From Negativicutes bacterium (GTDB lineage Bacteria; Bacillota_C; Negativicutes; Sporomusales_B; JARLHX01): a DNA stretch of 27,551 nucleotides. The stretch is from the NCBI GenBank assembly GCA_031292015.1, contig JARLHY010000051.1, positions 1 to 27,551 on the forward strand. The letters run 5' to 3'. The position numbers and the translations under genes are program-made. The notes under the pieces are model-generated. The model saw nothing but the letters and a program-made list of their open reading frames with translations, did no database searches and was not told where the DNA came from. Below, piece after piece: positions 16,806-23,484 of this stretch (the stretch's first letter is position 1; every line of letters starts with the position of its first letter).

Positions 16806-18629
16806 TCAGTCACCCGTGCCGGGCAGCGGCGCGGCAATCGGCTTCGCCGGCTGGGCGAAATAAGCCTCCAGCACCCGCCGCACCAGTGGCGCCGCCGAAA
16901 CTGCCCCTTCACCGGCGTCCTCGATCAACGCGGCCACAACGATCTCAGGCTTGTCGGCCGGGGCGTAGCAGGCAAACCAGGAATGGATGGTCTCCCGCCC
17001 GGTTTCGGCCGATCCCGTCTTGCCGGCTACCTTCTGGTTATAGCCCTGAAAAACGATCGACGCCGTGCCCCGGGTCGTAACGGCCTCCAGACCGCTGCGG
17101 ATGATCTGCCAGATCTCCGGCCGCAGATAGATCGTCCGCAGAATCTCGGGCTGTAGAACCGTCTCCGGGGCGCCGTACGGCCCCAGTATCTTGTCCACCA
17201 GCATCGGCCGGTACACGATTCCGCCGTTAGCCACCGCCATCAGGGACATCGCCTGCTGCAGCGGCGTCGCCAGATAATACCCCTGGCCGATGCCGGCGAT
17301 CAGGGTTTCGCCGGGATACCACCCCTCACCGTAGGTCGCCTGCTTCCACTCTTCGGTCGGCACGTTCCCCCCGATCTCGCCCAGCAGCTTGATCCCGGTA
17401 GGCTGGCCGTAACCGAAGGTCAGGGCGTACGACGCCAGCTTGTCAGGGCCCATCCGGCGGGCCAGCTCATAAAAAGTCGGATCGCTGGACTTGGCGATGG
17501 CGTCGACGATATTGATCCGCCCCAGCGCGGTCTGTTCGGCCCCGTAAAAAGTCCAGCCATACAGGACATATACTCCCCGGTCGTCAAAAATCTCCTCAGG
17601 CGTCGTCAGCCCCAGATCCAGCGCCGCCGCCGAGGTTACGACCTTGAACACCGACCCTGGCGGATAAGCGTTCTGAATCACCCTGTTATTCAGCGGATTG
17701 TCGGGATTGGTCAGCAGCGCGTTCCAGTCCCGGCTGGTGATGCCGCCGGCGAAGACATTGGGGTCGAAGGAGGGCTTGCTCACCAGCGCCCTGACCCCGC
17801 CGGTCCGCACATCCAGGACCACCACCGCCCCGCCTTTGGCCGGGTAGCCGATCTGGCGGCTCTGAACAATCTGCGCCTCCAGCGCTTCTTCCGCCGCTTT
17901 CTGCAGGTTGGCGTCAAGAGTAAGCACCAGTCCCTTTCCCGGCACCGCCGCTTTTTCTCCTGCCACGCCCACCTCTTCCCCCAGGGCGTTGACTTCGAAC
18001 TCCCGCCCGCCGTCAGTGCCGCGCAAAGTGCCCTCCCAGACCCGTTCCAGCCCGTCCTTGCCGATAAGATCGCTGGGATGATAGCCGGCAGCCTTGCGGG
18101 CCGCGTATTCTTCCTCATTGATCCGGCCGATGAATCCAAACAACTGGGCCGCCAGCTGACCGTAAAGATAGTACCGGACAGGCACCGCCTCGATCACCAC
18201 CCCCGGCAGGTCGGCCTTATGCTCTTCGATCCTGGCCAGGACAGCCTGATCCACGTCCCGCTTCAGGCGGACCGGCGTATAAGGAAACTCCTGCCCGGCC
18301 TGGAGCTGGGCCTCGATCTCGGCCGAATCCATACCGATCAGGCCTGCCAGAACCGGCGTCACCGCCTGGGCATTGTTGTACTCCGCCGGAATGACCGAGA
18401 CGGCGAAACTAGGCCGGTTGCTCACCACCACCGCCCCGTTGCGGTCGTACATTGTCCCCCGCGGCGCCTGATCGTAAAACTTCCGCAGTCGGTTGTCCTC
18501 GGCGATCTTCTTGTACTGCGAACCGTGCAGCAGCTGCATCCAGGCCAGCCTGGCAACCAAAAGGCCGATGACCGCAAAAATAACCACACTCAAAATCGTC
18601 ATCCGCCGCGACTTTTCCAAATCCCACAT
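16806..18629 (-). CDS. mrdA: Class B penicillin-binding protein 2 (transpeptidase)
   Basis: The 607-aa protein is a class B PBP that cross-links peptidoglycan. It has one N-terminal membrane helix (about residues 12-33), a PBP dimerisation domain (RGTMYDRNG, then about 60-225) and a transpeptidase domain with SVFK (catalytic Ser near 326, Lys near 329), SSD (an SxN-type variant, about 381-383) and KTGSAETG (about 537). PASTA domains are absent, which argues for a PBP2/MrdA rather than a SpoVD-like type. I choose ATG 18629, since AAGGAG lies 9 nt upstream; a TTG precedes it by one codon. No mreBCD or rodA is next to it. Its stop is 80 nt before the hem cluster. Confidence 0.93.
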   Translation of the reverse strand: MWDLEKSRRMTILSVVIFAVIGLLVARLAWMQLLHGSQYKKIAEDNRLRKFYDQAPRGTMYDRNGAVVVSNRPSFAVSVIPAEYNNAQAVTPVLAGLIGMDSAEIEAQLQAGQEFPYTPVRLKRDVDQAVLARIEEHKADLPGVVIEAVPVRYYLYGQLAAQLFGFIGRINEEEYAARKAAGYHPSDLIGKDGLERVWEGTLRGTDGGREFEVNALGEEVGVAGEKAAVPGKGLVLTLDANLQKAAEEALEAQIVQSRQIGYPAKGGAVVVLDVRTGGVRALVSKPSFDPNVFAGGITSRDWNALLTNPDNPLNNRVIQNAYPPGSVFKVVTSAAALDLGLTTPEEIFDDRGVYVLYGWTFYGAEQTALGRINIVDAIAKSSDPTFYELARRMGPDKLASYALTFGYGQPTGIKLLGEIGGNVPTEEWKQATYGEGWYPGETLIAGIGQGYYLATPLQQAMSLMAVANGGIVYRPMLVDKILGPYGAPETVLQPEILRTIYLRPEIWQIIRSGLEAVTTRGTASIVFQGYNQKVAGKTGSAETGRETIHSWFACYAPADKPEIVVAALIEDAGEGAVSAAPLVRRVLEAYFAQPAKPIAAPLPGTGD

Positions 18630-18691
18630 CAAAACATTCTCCTTTGCCCACCGTCAACAGGCTGAACTGTACCCCTATTATGTGCCTGTGG

Positions 18692-18719
18692 ACAAAAAAA
18701 ATAGCCCTCCCGGGCTATT
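18692..18719 (-). terminator. Terminator upstream of the PBP2 gene, probably for the LCP gene
   Basis: An 8-bp stem (AATAGCCC at 18700-18707, complement at 18712-18719) with a 4-nt loop runs into TTTTTTTTGTCC on the minus strand. It lies 63 nt before the PBP2 gene and 327 nt after the LCP stop. The 299-bp repeat lies exactly between the LCP stop and this terminator. Confidence 0.78.
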
Positions 18720-18740
18720 CTAGACTATTTAAAAACCCCT

Positions 18741-19039
18741 AGGCTGTTCAAAAAGGTCGAGATGCACGTTCTGATTACACCGATCGGTTCAACGCATATG
18801 TCATCTGGCGATATTCTTACGCGATGTGTGCGGGTCGCTGCGAGGAAGCGCGCGCCGACGGCCTTGGATGGCCTAGTCCCGAGCTCGCCATGGACGGCGA
18901 TACGCTCGGGGCGACAGTACAGGGTAGTACGGCAAACGCGCTCCCGGAGCAATAAGTGCGCAGCTCTTTGCGCTTCAGCGCTTAGAGCTGCGGCCTACCC
19001 CTTGCGGGCACGACGCAGATTGGCCTTTTTCAACAGCCT
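18741..19039. repeat. 299-bp intergenic element with GGCTGTTCAAAAAGG inverted ends (type 2)
   Basis: The ends are a 16-bp inverted repeat with one mismatch: AGGCTGTTCAAAAAGG (18741-18756) and CCTTTTTCAACAGCCT (19024-19039). Inside are several hairpins: CGCAGCTCT...AGAGCTGCG with a nested GCGC stem (18959-18992), CCCGAG...CTCGGG around TCGCC-ATGGAC-GGCGA (about 18878-18917) and GGCC-N6-GGCC (about 18862-18877). No plausible ORF is seen. It begins 7 nt after the LCP stop and shares its termini with the 121-bp element at 23358-23478. A transposase-less mobile (MITE-like) or REP-like element is the likeliest reading. Confidence 0.75.
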
Positions 19040-19045
19040 TTAAAA

Positions 19046-20398
19046 CTAGTTGTAGTCCTTGCCGATAAACACCGTCGCCTGAGTGGTCTTGCTGTCGTCC
19101 TTCGTCACCTGCAGCACATATTTGAAGGGCAGTCCTGTCAGCTTATTGACCACCGCGTTATTGACCGTATGGGAAACCACCGCCGAACTATTGCTGACCG
19201 TCGCGGCTGTGCTTGCTCCCGCGACCTCGAACCCTTTACTTTGGAGCATCGCCGTCATCTTGGCTGTGGCGCTGGGGTTGCCGCTGGCGTTGACAATCGC
19301 CACCGAAATCTTGTCAGGAACAGGCGGTTTGGCGCTTTTCCCTGCGTCAGGTTTTTCGCCAGGTTTGGCCGCGTCCTTCGGCTGCAGGGTTTTGGGCAGC
19401 TCCACAATCTTCATTTCCTGGGGGATGGAACGCCGGTACTCGTCAGCCAGTTGCTCGGCCTCGGCCAGATGTTTCCCGTCCAGAACGCCGCCCTGGAGTT
19501 GGGCAATATGCTGCCGCAGTCCGACAATGTCCGGCAGCCAGTAGCTGATATCCCTGATATAGGCGGGCCGGCCGGGGACCATATCGGTGACCAGGCCGTG
19601 TTTATTGGCGTCGTTCAACAGTTTCGCCAGACTCAGCATGTCGCTTGTGGACATGTCCGTCTGGATCGCCCCGCTTACTTCCCTGATAATGGACGGCACC
19701 CGGACGATGACCCCCGGGTTGGTCACCTGCTCCAGCATCGCTTTGATAAACTTCTGCTGCCGCTGCACCCGCCCAATATCGCCGTCCTCGTCGCGGTAAC
19801 GGACATACTGGATCGCCCTGCGGCCGTCCAGATGCTGCTGACCCGGACGCAGGTCAATCACCAGGCCGCCGTCATCGTCATAGGGATCTTGATAGTACAT
19901 CCGCTTTTCGACATTGATATCGACTCCGCCGACAGCATCCACCACCTTGGTGAACGCCGCGAAGTTGAGAGCCACGTAATAGTCGATGGGAATGCCCAGC
20001 AGCTCCTCGGCCGCCTTCTGGGAAAGCTTGGCCTTGCCCTCGGCGAAGGCGTGGTTGATCTTGTCCCACCCATGGCCAGGAATCTTCACCCTCGTGTCAC
20101 GGGGTATCGACAACATTTCCACTTCCTTGGTGCTGGTGTCCACCGTCACCAGGAACATGGTGTCCGACCGGCCCACGTCGTCGGCCCGTTCGTCGACTCC
20201 GAGAACCAGAATGTTGACCTTGTGCGGGGAGGTCAATAGACCGCCCGAGCGCCGGCTTTTGCTCAGGCCGCCGCTAAACAAAAAATAAGAGGCTCCCACG
20301 GCAAGCATAAAGACCAGCAGTCCTGCCGTAGCGATCAATATTCGTTTTTTATAATTTTGCCGCTGCTCGGCGATACGTTTTTCCAGTCGGGTCGACAA
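19046..20398 (-). CDS. LytR-CpsA-Psr (LCP) family cell-wall ligase
   Basis: The protein (about 450 aa) has a basic N-terminus, one membrane helix (residues about 23-45) and an extracellular LCP domain (about 63-235). The domain shows VNILVLGVDERADDVGRSDTM, SIPRDTRV, GGVDINV and YVRYRDEDGDIGR. A Pro/Lys linker and a C-terminal LytR_C domain (about 365-450) follow. LCP enzymes transfer undecaprenyl-linked anionic polymers to peptidoglycan; the polymer here is unknown. I prefer TTG 20398, because GGAAGGGTGATC lies just upstream with 8-nt spacing; the GTG at 20407 overlaps that site. A promoter and a hairpin-containing leader precede it. Confidence 0.93.
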   Translation of the reverse strand: MSTRLEKRIAEQRQNYKKRILIATAGLLVFMLAVGASYFLFSGGLSKSRRSGGLLTSPHKVNILVLGVDERADDVGRSDTMFLVTVDTSTKEVEMLSIPRDTRVKIPGHGWDKINHAFAEGKAKLSQKAAEELLGIPIDYYVALNFAAFTKVVDAVGGVDINVEKRMYYQDPYDDDGGLVIDLRPGQQHLDGRRAIQYVRYRDEDGDIGRVQRQQKFIKAMLEQVTNPGVIVRVPSIIREVSGAIQTDMSTSDMLSLAKLLNDANKHGLVTDMVPGRPAYIRDISYWLPDIVGLRQHIAQLQGGVLDGKHLAEAEQLADEYRRSIPQEMKIVELPKTLQPKDAAKPGEKPDAGKSAKPPVPDKISVAIVNASGNPSATAKMTAMLQSKGFEVAGASTAATVSNSSAVVSHTVNNAVVNKLTGLPFKYVLQVTKDDSKTTQATVFIGKDYN

Positions 20399-20438
20399 GT
20401 TGATCACCCTTCCCCGGGGAATGTGTTATTAGATCATC

Positions 20439-20474
20439 CGGCTTACGTCGAGCTTCAGTTGCCGTCGTAAGCCG
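20439..20474 (-). promoter_or_regulatory. Inverted repeat in the leader of the LCP gene
   Basis: A perfect 9-bp inverted repeat (CGGCTTACG at 20439-20447 and CGTAAGCCG at 20466-20474) with an 18-nt loop lies just after the predicted transcription start. It could be an operator or an RNA hairpin. It is not followed by a T-run, so it is not a terminator. Confidence 0.5.
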
Positions 20475-20481
20475 TCGGCTA

Positions 20482-20509
20482 TATATAATGTCATGATTCT
20501 GATAGACAA
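20482..20509 (-). promoter_or_regulatory. Predicted promoter of the LCP gene
   Basis: On the minus strand TTGTCT (20504-20509) and TATATA (20482-20487) are 16 nt apart. Transcription would begin near 20475, just at the start of the inverted repeat. The terminator of the HMA gene lies directly upstream (20514-20536), as expected at a transcription-unit boundary. Confidence 0.5.
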
Positions 20510-20537
20510 AACAAGCCCCCATGTGTAAAGGGGGCTC
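20510..20537 (-). terminator. Terminator after the HMA protein gene
   Basis: A 7-bp GC-rich stem (AGCCCCC at 20514-20520 and GGGGGCT at 20530-20536) with a 9-nt loop is followed on the minus strand by GTTTTGTCT. It lies 45 nt after the HMA gene stop. Confidence 0.7.
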
Positions 20538-20581
20538 GTGTCAAGTATAGCAAACAACAGAGAAGGCGTCAACTACACCTC

Positions 20582-20821
20582 TTAGACCACTTGATAACCG
20601 GCCTCTTCCACCGCTTTTGCGATACTGTCCAAGGAGGACTTGCCTGGGTCAAAGTCCACCGCAAGAGTTCCGGCCGCGAGATCGACCTCGGCTGCCAGCA
20701 CCCCCGGCAGGCCGCGCACCGCTTTTTCCACCGCATTCTTACAATGGCCGCAGGTCATGCCAGCCACCTTCAACAGTTGTTTCTCCGGCTTGCTGCCGTG
20801 GCAGCCGCAGGTTTTACACAT
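20582..20821 (-). CDS. HMA-domain metallochaperone (CopZ-like) with a Cys-rich N-terminus
   Basis: The 79-aa protein is a single heavy-metal-associated domain, with the metal motif MTCGHC at 22-27 and the usual betaalphabetabetaalphabeta order (IAKAVEEAGYQV at the end). It probably binds Cu(I) and hands it to a P-type ATPase, though no such ATPase lies in the window. Unusually, the first nine residues, MCKTCGCHG, form a second Cys cluster (C2, C5, C7) that ordinary CopZ lacks. The ATG start has GGAGGG upstream. It begins 12 nt after the MTH1187-type gene and is followed by a terminator, so the two form an operon. Confidence 0.9.
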   Translation of the reverse strand: MCKTCGCHGSKPEKQLLKVAGMTCGHCKNAVEKAVRGLPGVLAAEVDLAAGTLAVDFDPGKSSLDSIAKAVEEAGYQVV

Positions 20822-20833
20822 AACCCTTCCCTC

Positions 20834-21130
20834 CTACAATTTATCCCTTACGGCCTTAATTTTGCCGGCCATGGTCAATTCCTTATCCCTGCGGTCGTCA
20901 ATGCGAATCAGCGTCGACACCCGCTGCGCCCCGTTACCGAAAGGAACCTCATGCATCTGGCGGATCACTTCCAGAATCCGGTCCAGATCACCTTCAATAA
21001 TCGTCGCCATCGGCGTAAGCTGATGTTTCAGATCGGTAGCCTGCTCCAGCACTTTGTGGCAGGCTGCCACATAAGGGCTTATGCTTGCCCCCACGCCCAT
21101 CGGCGCAATAGTTACTTCCACGACTGCCAT
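20834..21130 (-). CDS. MTH1187/YkoF-type thiamine-binding-like protein
   Basis: The 98-aa protein matches the MTH1187 family (formerly DUF77): an N-terminal AxVEVTIAPMGVGASISPYVA-like segment, a central QLTPMATIIEGD and a late VSTLIRIDDRRD. Family members form ferredoxin-like tetramers, some of which bind thiamine; the ligand here is not known. The ATG has GGGGGAGAT 4-7 nt upstream. It is the first gene of a two-gene unit with the HMA protein. The leader holds no TPP-riboswitch consensus. Confidence 0.88.
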   Translation of the reverse strand: MAVVEVTIAPMGVGASISPYVAACHKVLEQATDLKHQLTPMATIIEGDLDRILEVIRQMHEVPFGNGAQRVSTLIRIDDRRDKELTMAGKIKAVRDKL

Positions 21131-21180
21131 TTATATCTCCCCCTGTTAATTGATCGCCACTATGTATGGGTATAACCGGT

Positions 21181-21265
21181 CCGCCGAAAAAATCATCCGG
21201 CGGAAAAACCCTTATCATTTGTATACTATTCGTCCGGCGGATCCTGCTTTTCCTGCCGGCCGCCG
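21181..21265 (-). promoter_or_regulatory. Leader with two alternative CCGCCG/CGGCGG hairpins
   Basis: On the minus strand, the leader of the MTH1187-HMA operon contains four complementary CG-rich 6-mers in order (plus-strand positions 21260-21265, 21235-21240, 21198-21203, 21181-21186). They can form two successive hairpins (21235-21265 and 21181-21203) or pair in a mutually exclusive way. The second hairpin has an AT-rich loop. No known riboswitch class was recognised. Confidence 0.4.
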
Positions 21266-21282
21266 ACTTGTCCCATGCCCCT

Positions 21283-21312
21283 ATTATACTGCAAAACTCT
21301 CGATTTGGGGAA
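21283..21312 (-). promoter_or_regulatory. Predicted promoter of the MTH1187-HMA operon
   Basis: A perfect TATAAT (21283-21288) is preceded by TTCCCC (21307-21312) at 18 nt on the minus strand. The -35 is weak, so an activator or a leader-level control is possible. The transcript would start near 21276 and have about 145 nt of leader. Confidence 0.45.
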
Positions 21313-21322
21313 CTTTCCTGAC

Positions 21323-21367
21323 AAAAACAAGGTTGCAGACAAAACCCCTGCGGGTCTGTTTACAACC
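21323..21367 (-). terminator. Terminator after the GH18 gene
   Basis: On the minus strand GGTTG...CAACC (outer arms) and CAGAC...GTCTG (inner arms), with CCC/GGG at the tip, form a long hairpin at 21331-21367. It is followed by TTGTTTTTG. It lies about 135 nt after the GH18 stop and just upstream of the promoter at 21283-21312. Confidence 0.75.
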
Positions 21368-21499
21368 AAGTTTCTGACAGCAAGGCCTCACAGAAGCGGG
21401 CGGATGAACCCCCGGCTCTTTGCGGTCCCCTCCTGATCAACTCTTACGCTGAAGCATTGAAACAGCCTGATTCATCCGGCTTCAGGCCGGTATTGCCCA
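21368..21499. other. 3' untranslated stretch of the GH18 gene
   Basis: This non-coding stretch carries an imperfect short repeat (ATCCGGCTTCAGGCCGG around 21475-21490, a small hairpin) and nothing else that I could identify. Confidence 0.35.
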
Positions 21500-22579
21500 C
21501 TACTGCTGCTTGGGAAATTTCTTGTCGATGATCGGCCAGATCTCGGGTTGTTCCTGGCCGAGCCGCCAGATGGCCACTCCCGCCGGATCGTATTTGGCCA
21601 GAATATCCAGCTTGGCGGCGGTGCTTTTATCGTTCTCGAACCACACTTCGTGATCGCCGTAGCTGAAGTGGGGCGCCTGGCTGGTGTTGTCGTACTCGAT
21701 CTGGGCTCCTTTTTGCTCGGCTGTGACAATGGCGTCCACATAAGTGACATCCTTGGCCGGCCCGCCGCCCTTGGGCCAGTCGTAGCCATAGGCGCTGATA
21801 CCGGCGATCACCTTGTTCGCCCCCACTGTGTCAATCGCGTATTTCAGATTCTTCTCATACCAGTCCACCGGCGCCACCGGGCCTGGAGGGGAGGTTGACC
21901 AGTGATGGTCATAAAGCATGATCTGGAGAAAGTCGGAATTCTTGGCCAGCGAAGGATAATCGTAGGCTCCGGCGACATCAGGCGTAACGTCGACCTGCGG
22001 GAATACTGAGATAATCACCGTCTTGTTGGCGGCCTTCATCTTGGGATACAGTTCGGCCATAAACGCCGTCAGGTTGTCGCGATGCTTCTGCGGCAACAGC
22101 TCGAAATCGATGTTTACTCCGTCATAGTTCCTTTCCTTGACGACCTTGACAATATTGTCCACCGTTTTGCTGCGGATTCCGGCATCTCCCAGCACCACGT
22201 CGGTAGCGTTGGGTTTGTTGGTGACCAGGGGGTACATTTTCAGGCCAAGCCCTTTGGCTGTATCATAAACCAGCTGACTTTCCTTGGTTTGCAGCGTCCC
22301 GTCCTTCTCGGCGCTGTACCAGAAGGGCCCAACCGCCGACATGCTTTTGGCGAATGTCTTCATACTGGGAAACGATCCCGTCTTTTCCGGAGTTCCGGGC
22401 CAAGGATTCTCGTAATAGCCGATTACCTGGCGCGGCGGCTTTTCCGCGCTCTTGGGGCCGCCAAGGTCGCCCGGCAGCGGCTTCGGTGCCGGTTTCTTGG
22501 CACAACCGTCGACAAGGGACAGTGCGGCAAGCACAAAGATGATCAACACAAGTACCGTGATTACTTTTGAGTAACGCAA
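21500..22579 (-). CDS. GH18 glycoside hydrolase, probable lipoprotein (YaaH/YdhD-like)
   Basis: From TTG 22579 the protein has 359 aa. It starts with a signal sequence (RYSKVITVLVLIIFVLAALS) ending at VDGC, a weak lipobox with Cys26. A GH18 TIM barrel follows (IGYYEN, then YDGVNIDFELLP at about 152-163 with the catalytic Glu160, then LMLYDHHW and GISAYGYDWP). It lacks LysM domains, which spore YaaH-type enzymes often carry. It would act on N-acetylglucosamine polymers such as peptidoglycan outside the cell. GGAGGGGTGA precedes the TTG; a GTG at 22588 is too close to it. An in-frame ATG at 22777 also has a good ribosome site but would add 66 residues of non-protein-like sequence before the signal peptide. 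Confidence 0.85.
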   Translation of the reverse strand: MRYSKVITVLVLIIFVLAALSLVDGCAKKPAPKPLPGDLGGPKSAEKPPRQVIGYYENPWPGTPEKTGSFPSMKTFAKSMSAVGPFWYSAEKDGTLQTKESQLVYDTAKGLGLKMYPLVTNKPNATDVVLGDAGIRSKTVDNIVKVVKERNYDGVNIDFELLPQKHRDNLTAFMAELYPKMKAANKTVIISVFPQVDVTPDVAGAYDYPSLAKNSDFLQIMLYDHHWSTSPPGPVAPVDWYEKNLKYAIDTVGANKVIAGISAYGYDWPKGGGPAKDVTYVDAIVTAEQKGAQIEYDNTSQAPHFSYGDHEVWFENDKSTAAKLDILAKYDPAGVAIWRLGQEQPEIWPIIDKKFPKQQ

Positions 22580-22588
22580 AACTGTCAC

Positions 22589-22954
22589 CCCTCCACAACT
22601 CAATTTACTGTTAGTATGAGGCCGGCAGAAGTTTCTTATGCGCGCCGGGACCGGCCGGTTTTGTCCGCGAAAGAAAGCCCGGCTGGCGTCGGGCCCAGCG
22701 ATAGCGCAAGTTGTTGGCTGCACATATCTCGTTCTGACAGACCGCCCCGAACCCGGCCGCCAAACAAAATCGGCCATCTTTTACCTCATCCTCCGAAATA
22801 TCATCGGCTTGTCTTTCCGGGCAACCCGGCGAAGGGGGCGATAATTTTCAGAAAACTCGCATTTGGGCCAGTAAAGTGAAGACAAGTGATGTCCAACACG
22901 ATCTGACGGTCTTTTTTGGCGTTTTTCTTCGACGCTTTCCGACACCTGAAATGG
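22589..22954. other. Divergent intergenic region upstream of GH18 and the 90-aa gene
   Basis: This stretch has no convincing gene. On the minus strand it contains GGAGGATGAGGT before an in-frame ATG (22777), a possible terminator-like hairpin GCCCG...CGGGC followed by TTTCTTT (about 22674-22696), and GCCGGGTTGCCCGGAAAG (about 22816-22833). The order (ribosome site and ATG, then hairpin, then the real start) would fit a leader with attenuation, but I could not match a known class. Confidence 0.35.
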
Positions 22955-22960
22955 TATAAT
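22937..22960 (+). promoter_or_regulatory. Extended -10 promoter for the 90-aa protein gene
   Basis: ATGGTATAAT (22951-22960) is a perfect TATAAT with an extended TGG. No good -35 is seen, as is usual for extended -10 promoters. The transcript would start near 22967, 47 nt before the ATG at 23014. Confidence 0.55.
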
Positions 22961-23013
22961 AAAAGTGGCGTTACTGAAAATTGAATAGAGAACAGCACAA
23001 GGAGCGTGTGTGA

Positions 23014-23286
23014 ATGCAGGATGACAAGCTGAAATCCATGCCGCCGCTTGACGGACTGGCGGTCAAGACGCTCGAAACCGCACTAGGTAGCTCTCCCACC
23101 AAAGCCATTCTTCTAGAAATCAACAATGTTCTCTACCAACTCTCCCGCGAAGGACGCTGGTTCAAGTTTTCGCTATTGACGAAAAAGCGCTCGCCCAAAC
23201 GAACCACCCTGTTTATGACCATCACCGATGTCTACAACGAAATGATGCACGGCCACAGCTGGCGCATCGCCGAATTCGCCATCTAA
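23014..23286 (+). CDS. Unrecognised 90-aa protein
   Basis: I do not recognise this family. The protein is soluble, with a helix-prone first half (LDGLAVKTLETALG...LLEINNVLYQLSREGRWFKF), a basic KKRSPKRTT segment at 58-66 and a C-terminal WRIAEFAI. Coding is supported by a perfect extended -10 promoter, AAGGAG upstream of the ATG, and a strong terminator 14 nt after the stop. It is a single-gene unit between the GH18 gene and the repeat. Confidence 0.75.
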   Translation: MQDDKLKSMPPLDGLAVKTLETALGSSPTKAILLEINNVLYQLSREGRWFKFSLLTKKRSPKRTTLFMTITDVYNEMMHGHSWRIAEFAI

Positions 23287-23300
23287 AGAAACAGAAAACG

Positions 23301-23335
23301 AAAAGCCCTCTGCTTAAAGCAGAGGGCTTTTAGAT
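23301..23335 (+). terminator. Terminator after the 90-aa protein gene
   Basis: A perfect 13-bp stem (AAAAGCCCTCTGC at 23301-23313 and its complement at 23319-23331) with a 5-nt loop ends in TTTTAG. On the minus strand the tail is TTTTCGTTTTCTG, so it may also end the cbi-Nudix transcript. Confidence 0.9.
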
Positions 23336-23357
23336 TGCGCCCAATATGAACATCCAA

Positions 23358-23478
23358 GGCTGTTCAAAAACGAGCATAGCCAGGCGCACCGGAAGAGCGC
23401 GCCGCGCCGCGTACTGTGGGATGTACGTAAGCAAGCGCTCTGAGGAGCAACGCCGCTAGGCGAAGTTTTTCAACAGCC
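23358..23478. repeat. 121-bp element with GGCTGTTCAAAAAC inverted ends (type 2)
   Basis: The ends GGCTGTTCAAAAAC (23358-23371) and GTTTTTCAACAGCC (23465-23478) are inverted with one mismatch and match the termini of the 299-bp element at 18741-19039. The inside is palindromic: AGAGCGC...GCGCTCT and a central CGTAC-N8-GTACG. It lies between two convergent genes and ends 7 nt from the Nudix stop. It has no ORF. Confidence 0.78.
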
Positions 23479-23484
23479 GAGAAA

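Noticed and set aside
18762..19038. A small coding region inside the 299-bp element
   Set aside because: The frame covers palindromes and inverted ends, has no ribosome site and differs from the coding style of the neighbours.
19169..20239. A 356-codon open frame on the plus strand opposite the LCP gene
   Set aside because: The minus strand encodes a full LCP domain. The opposite frame is low-complexity and has no start signal.
21131..21276. TPP riboswitch before the MTH1187-type gene
   Set aside because: The CUGAGA and GAUCUGGAUAAUGCCAGCG core blocks are absent.
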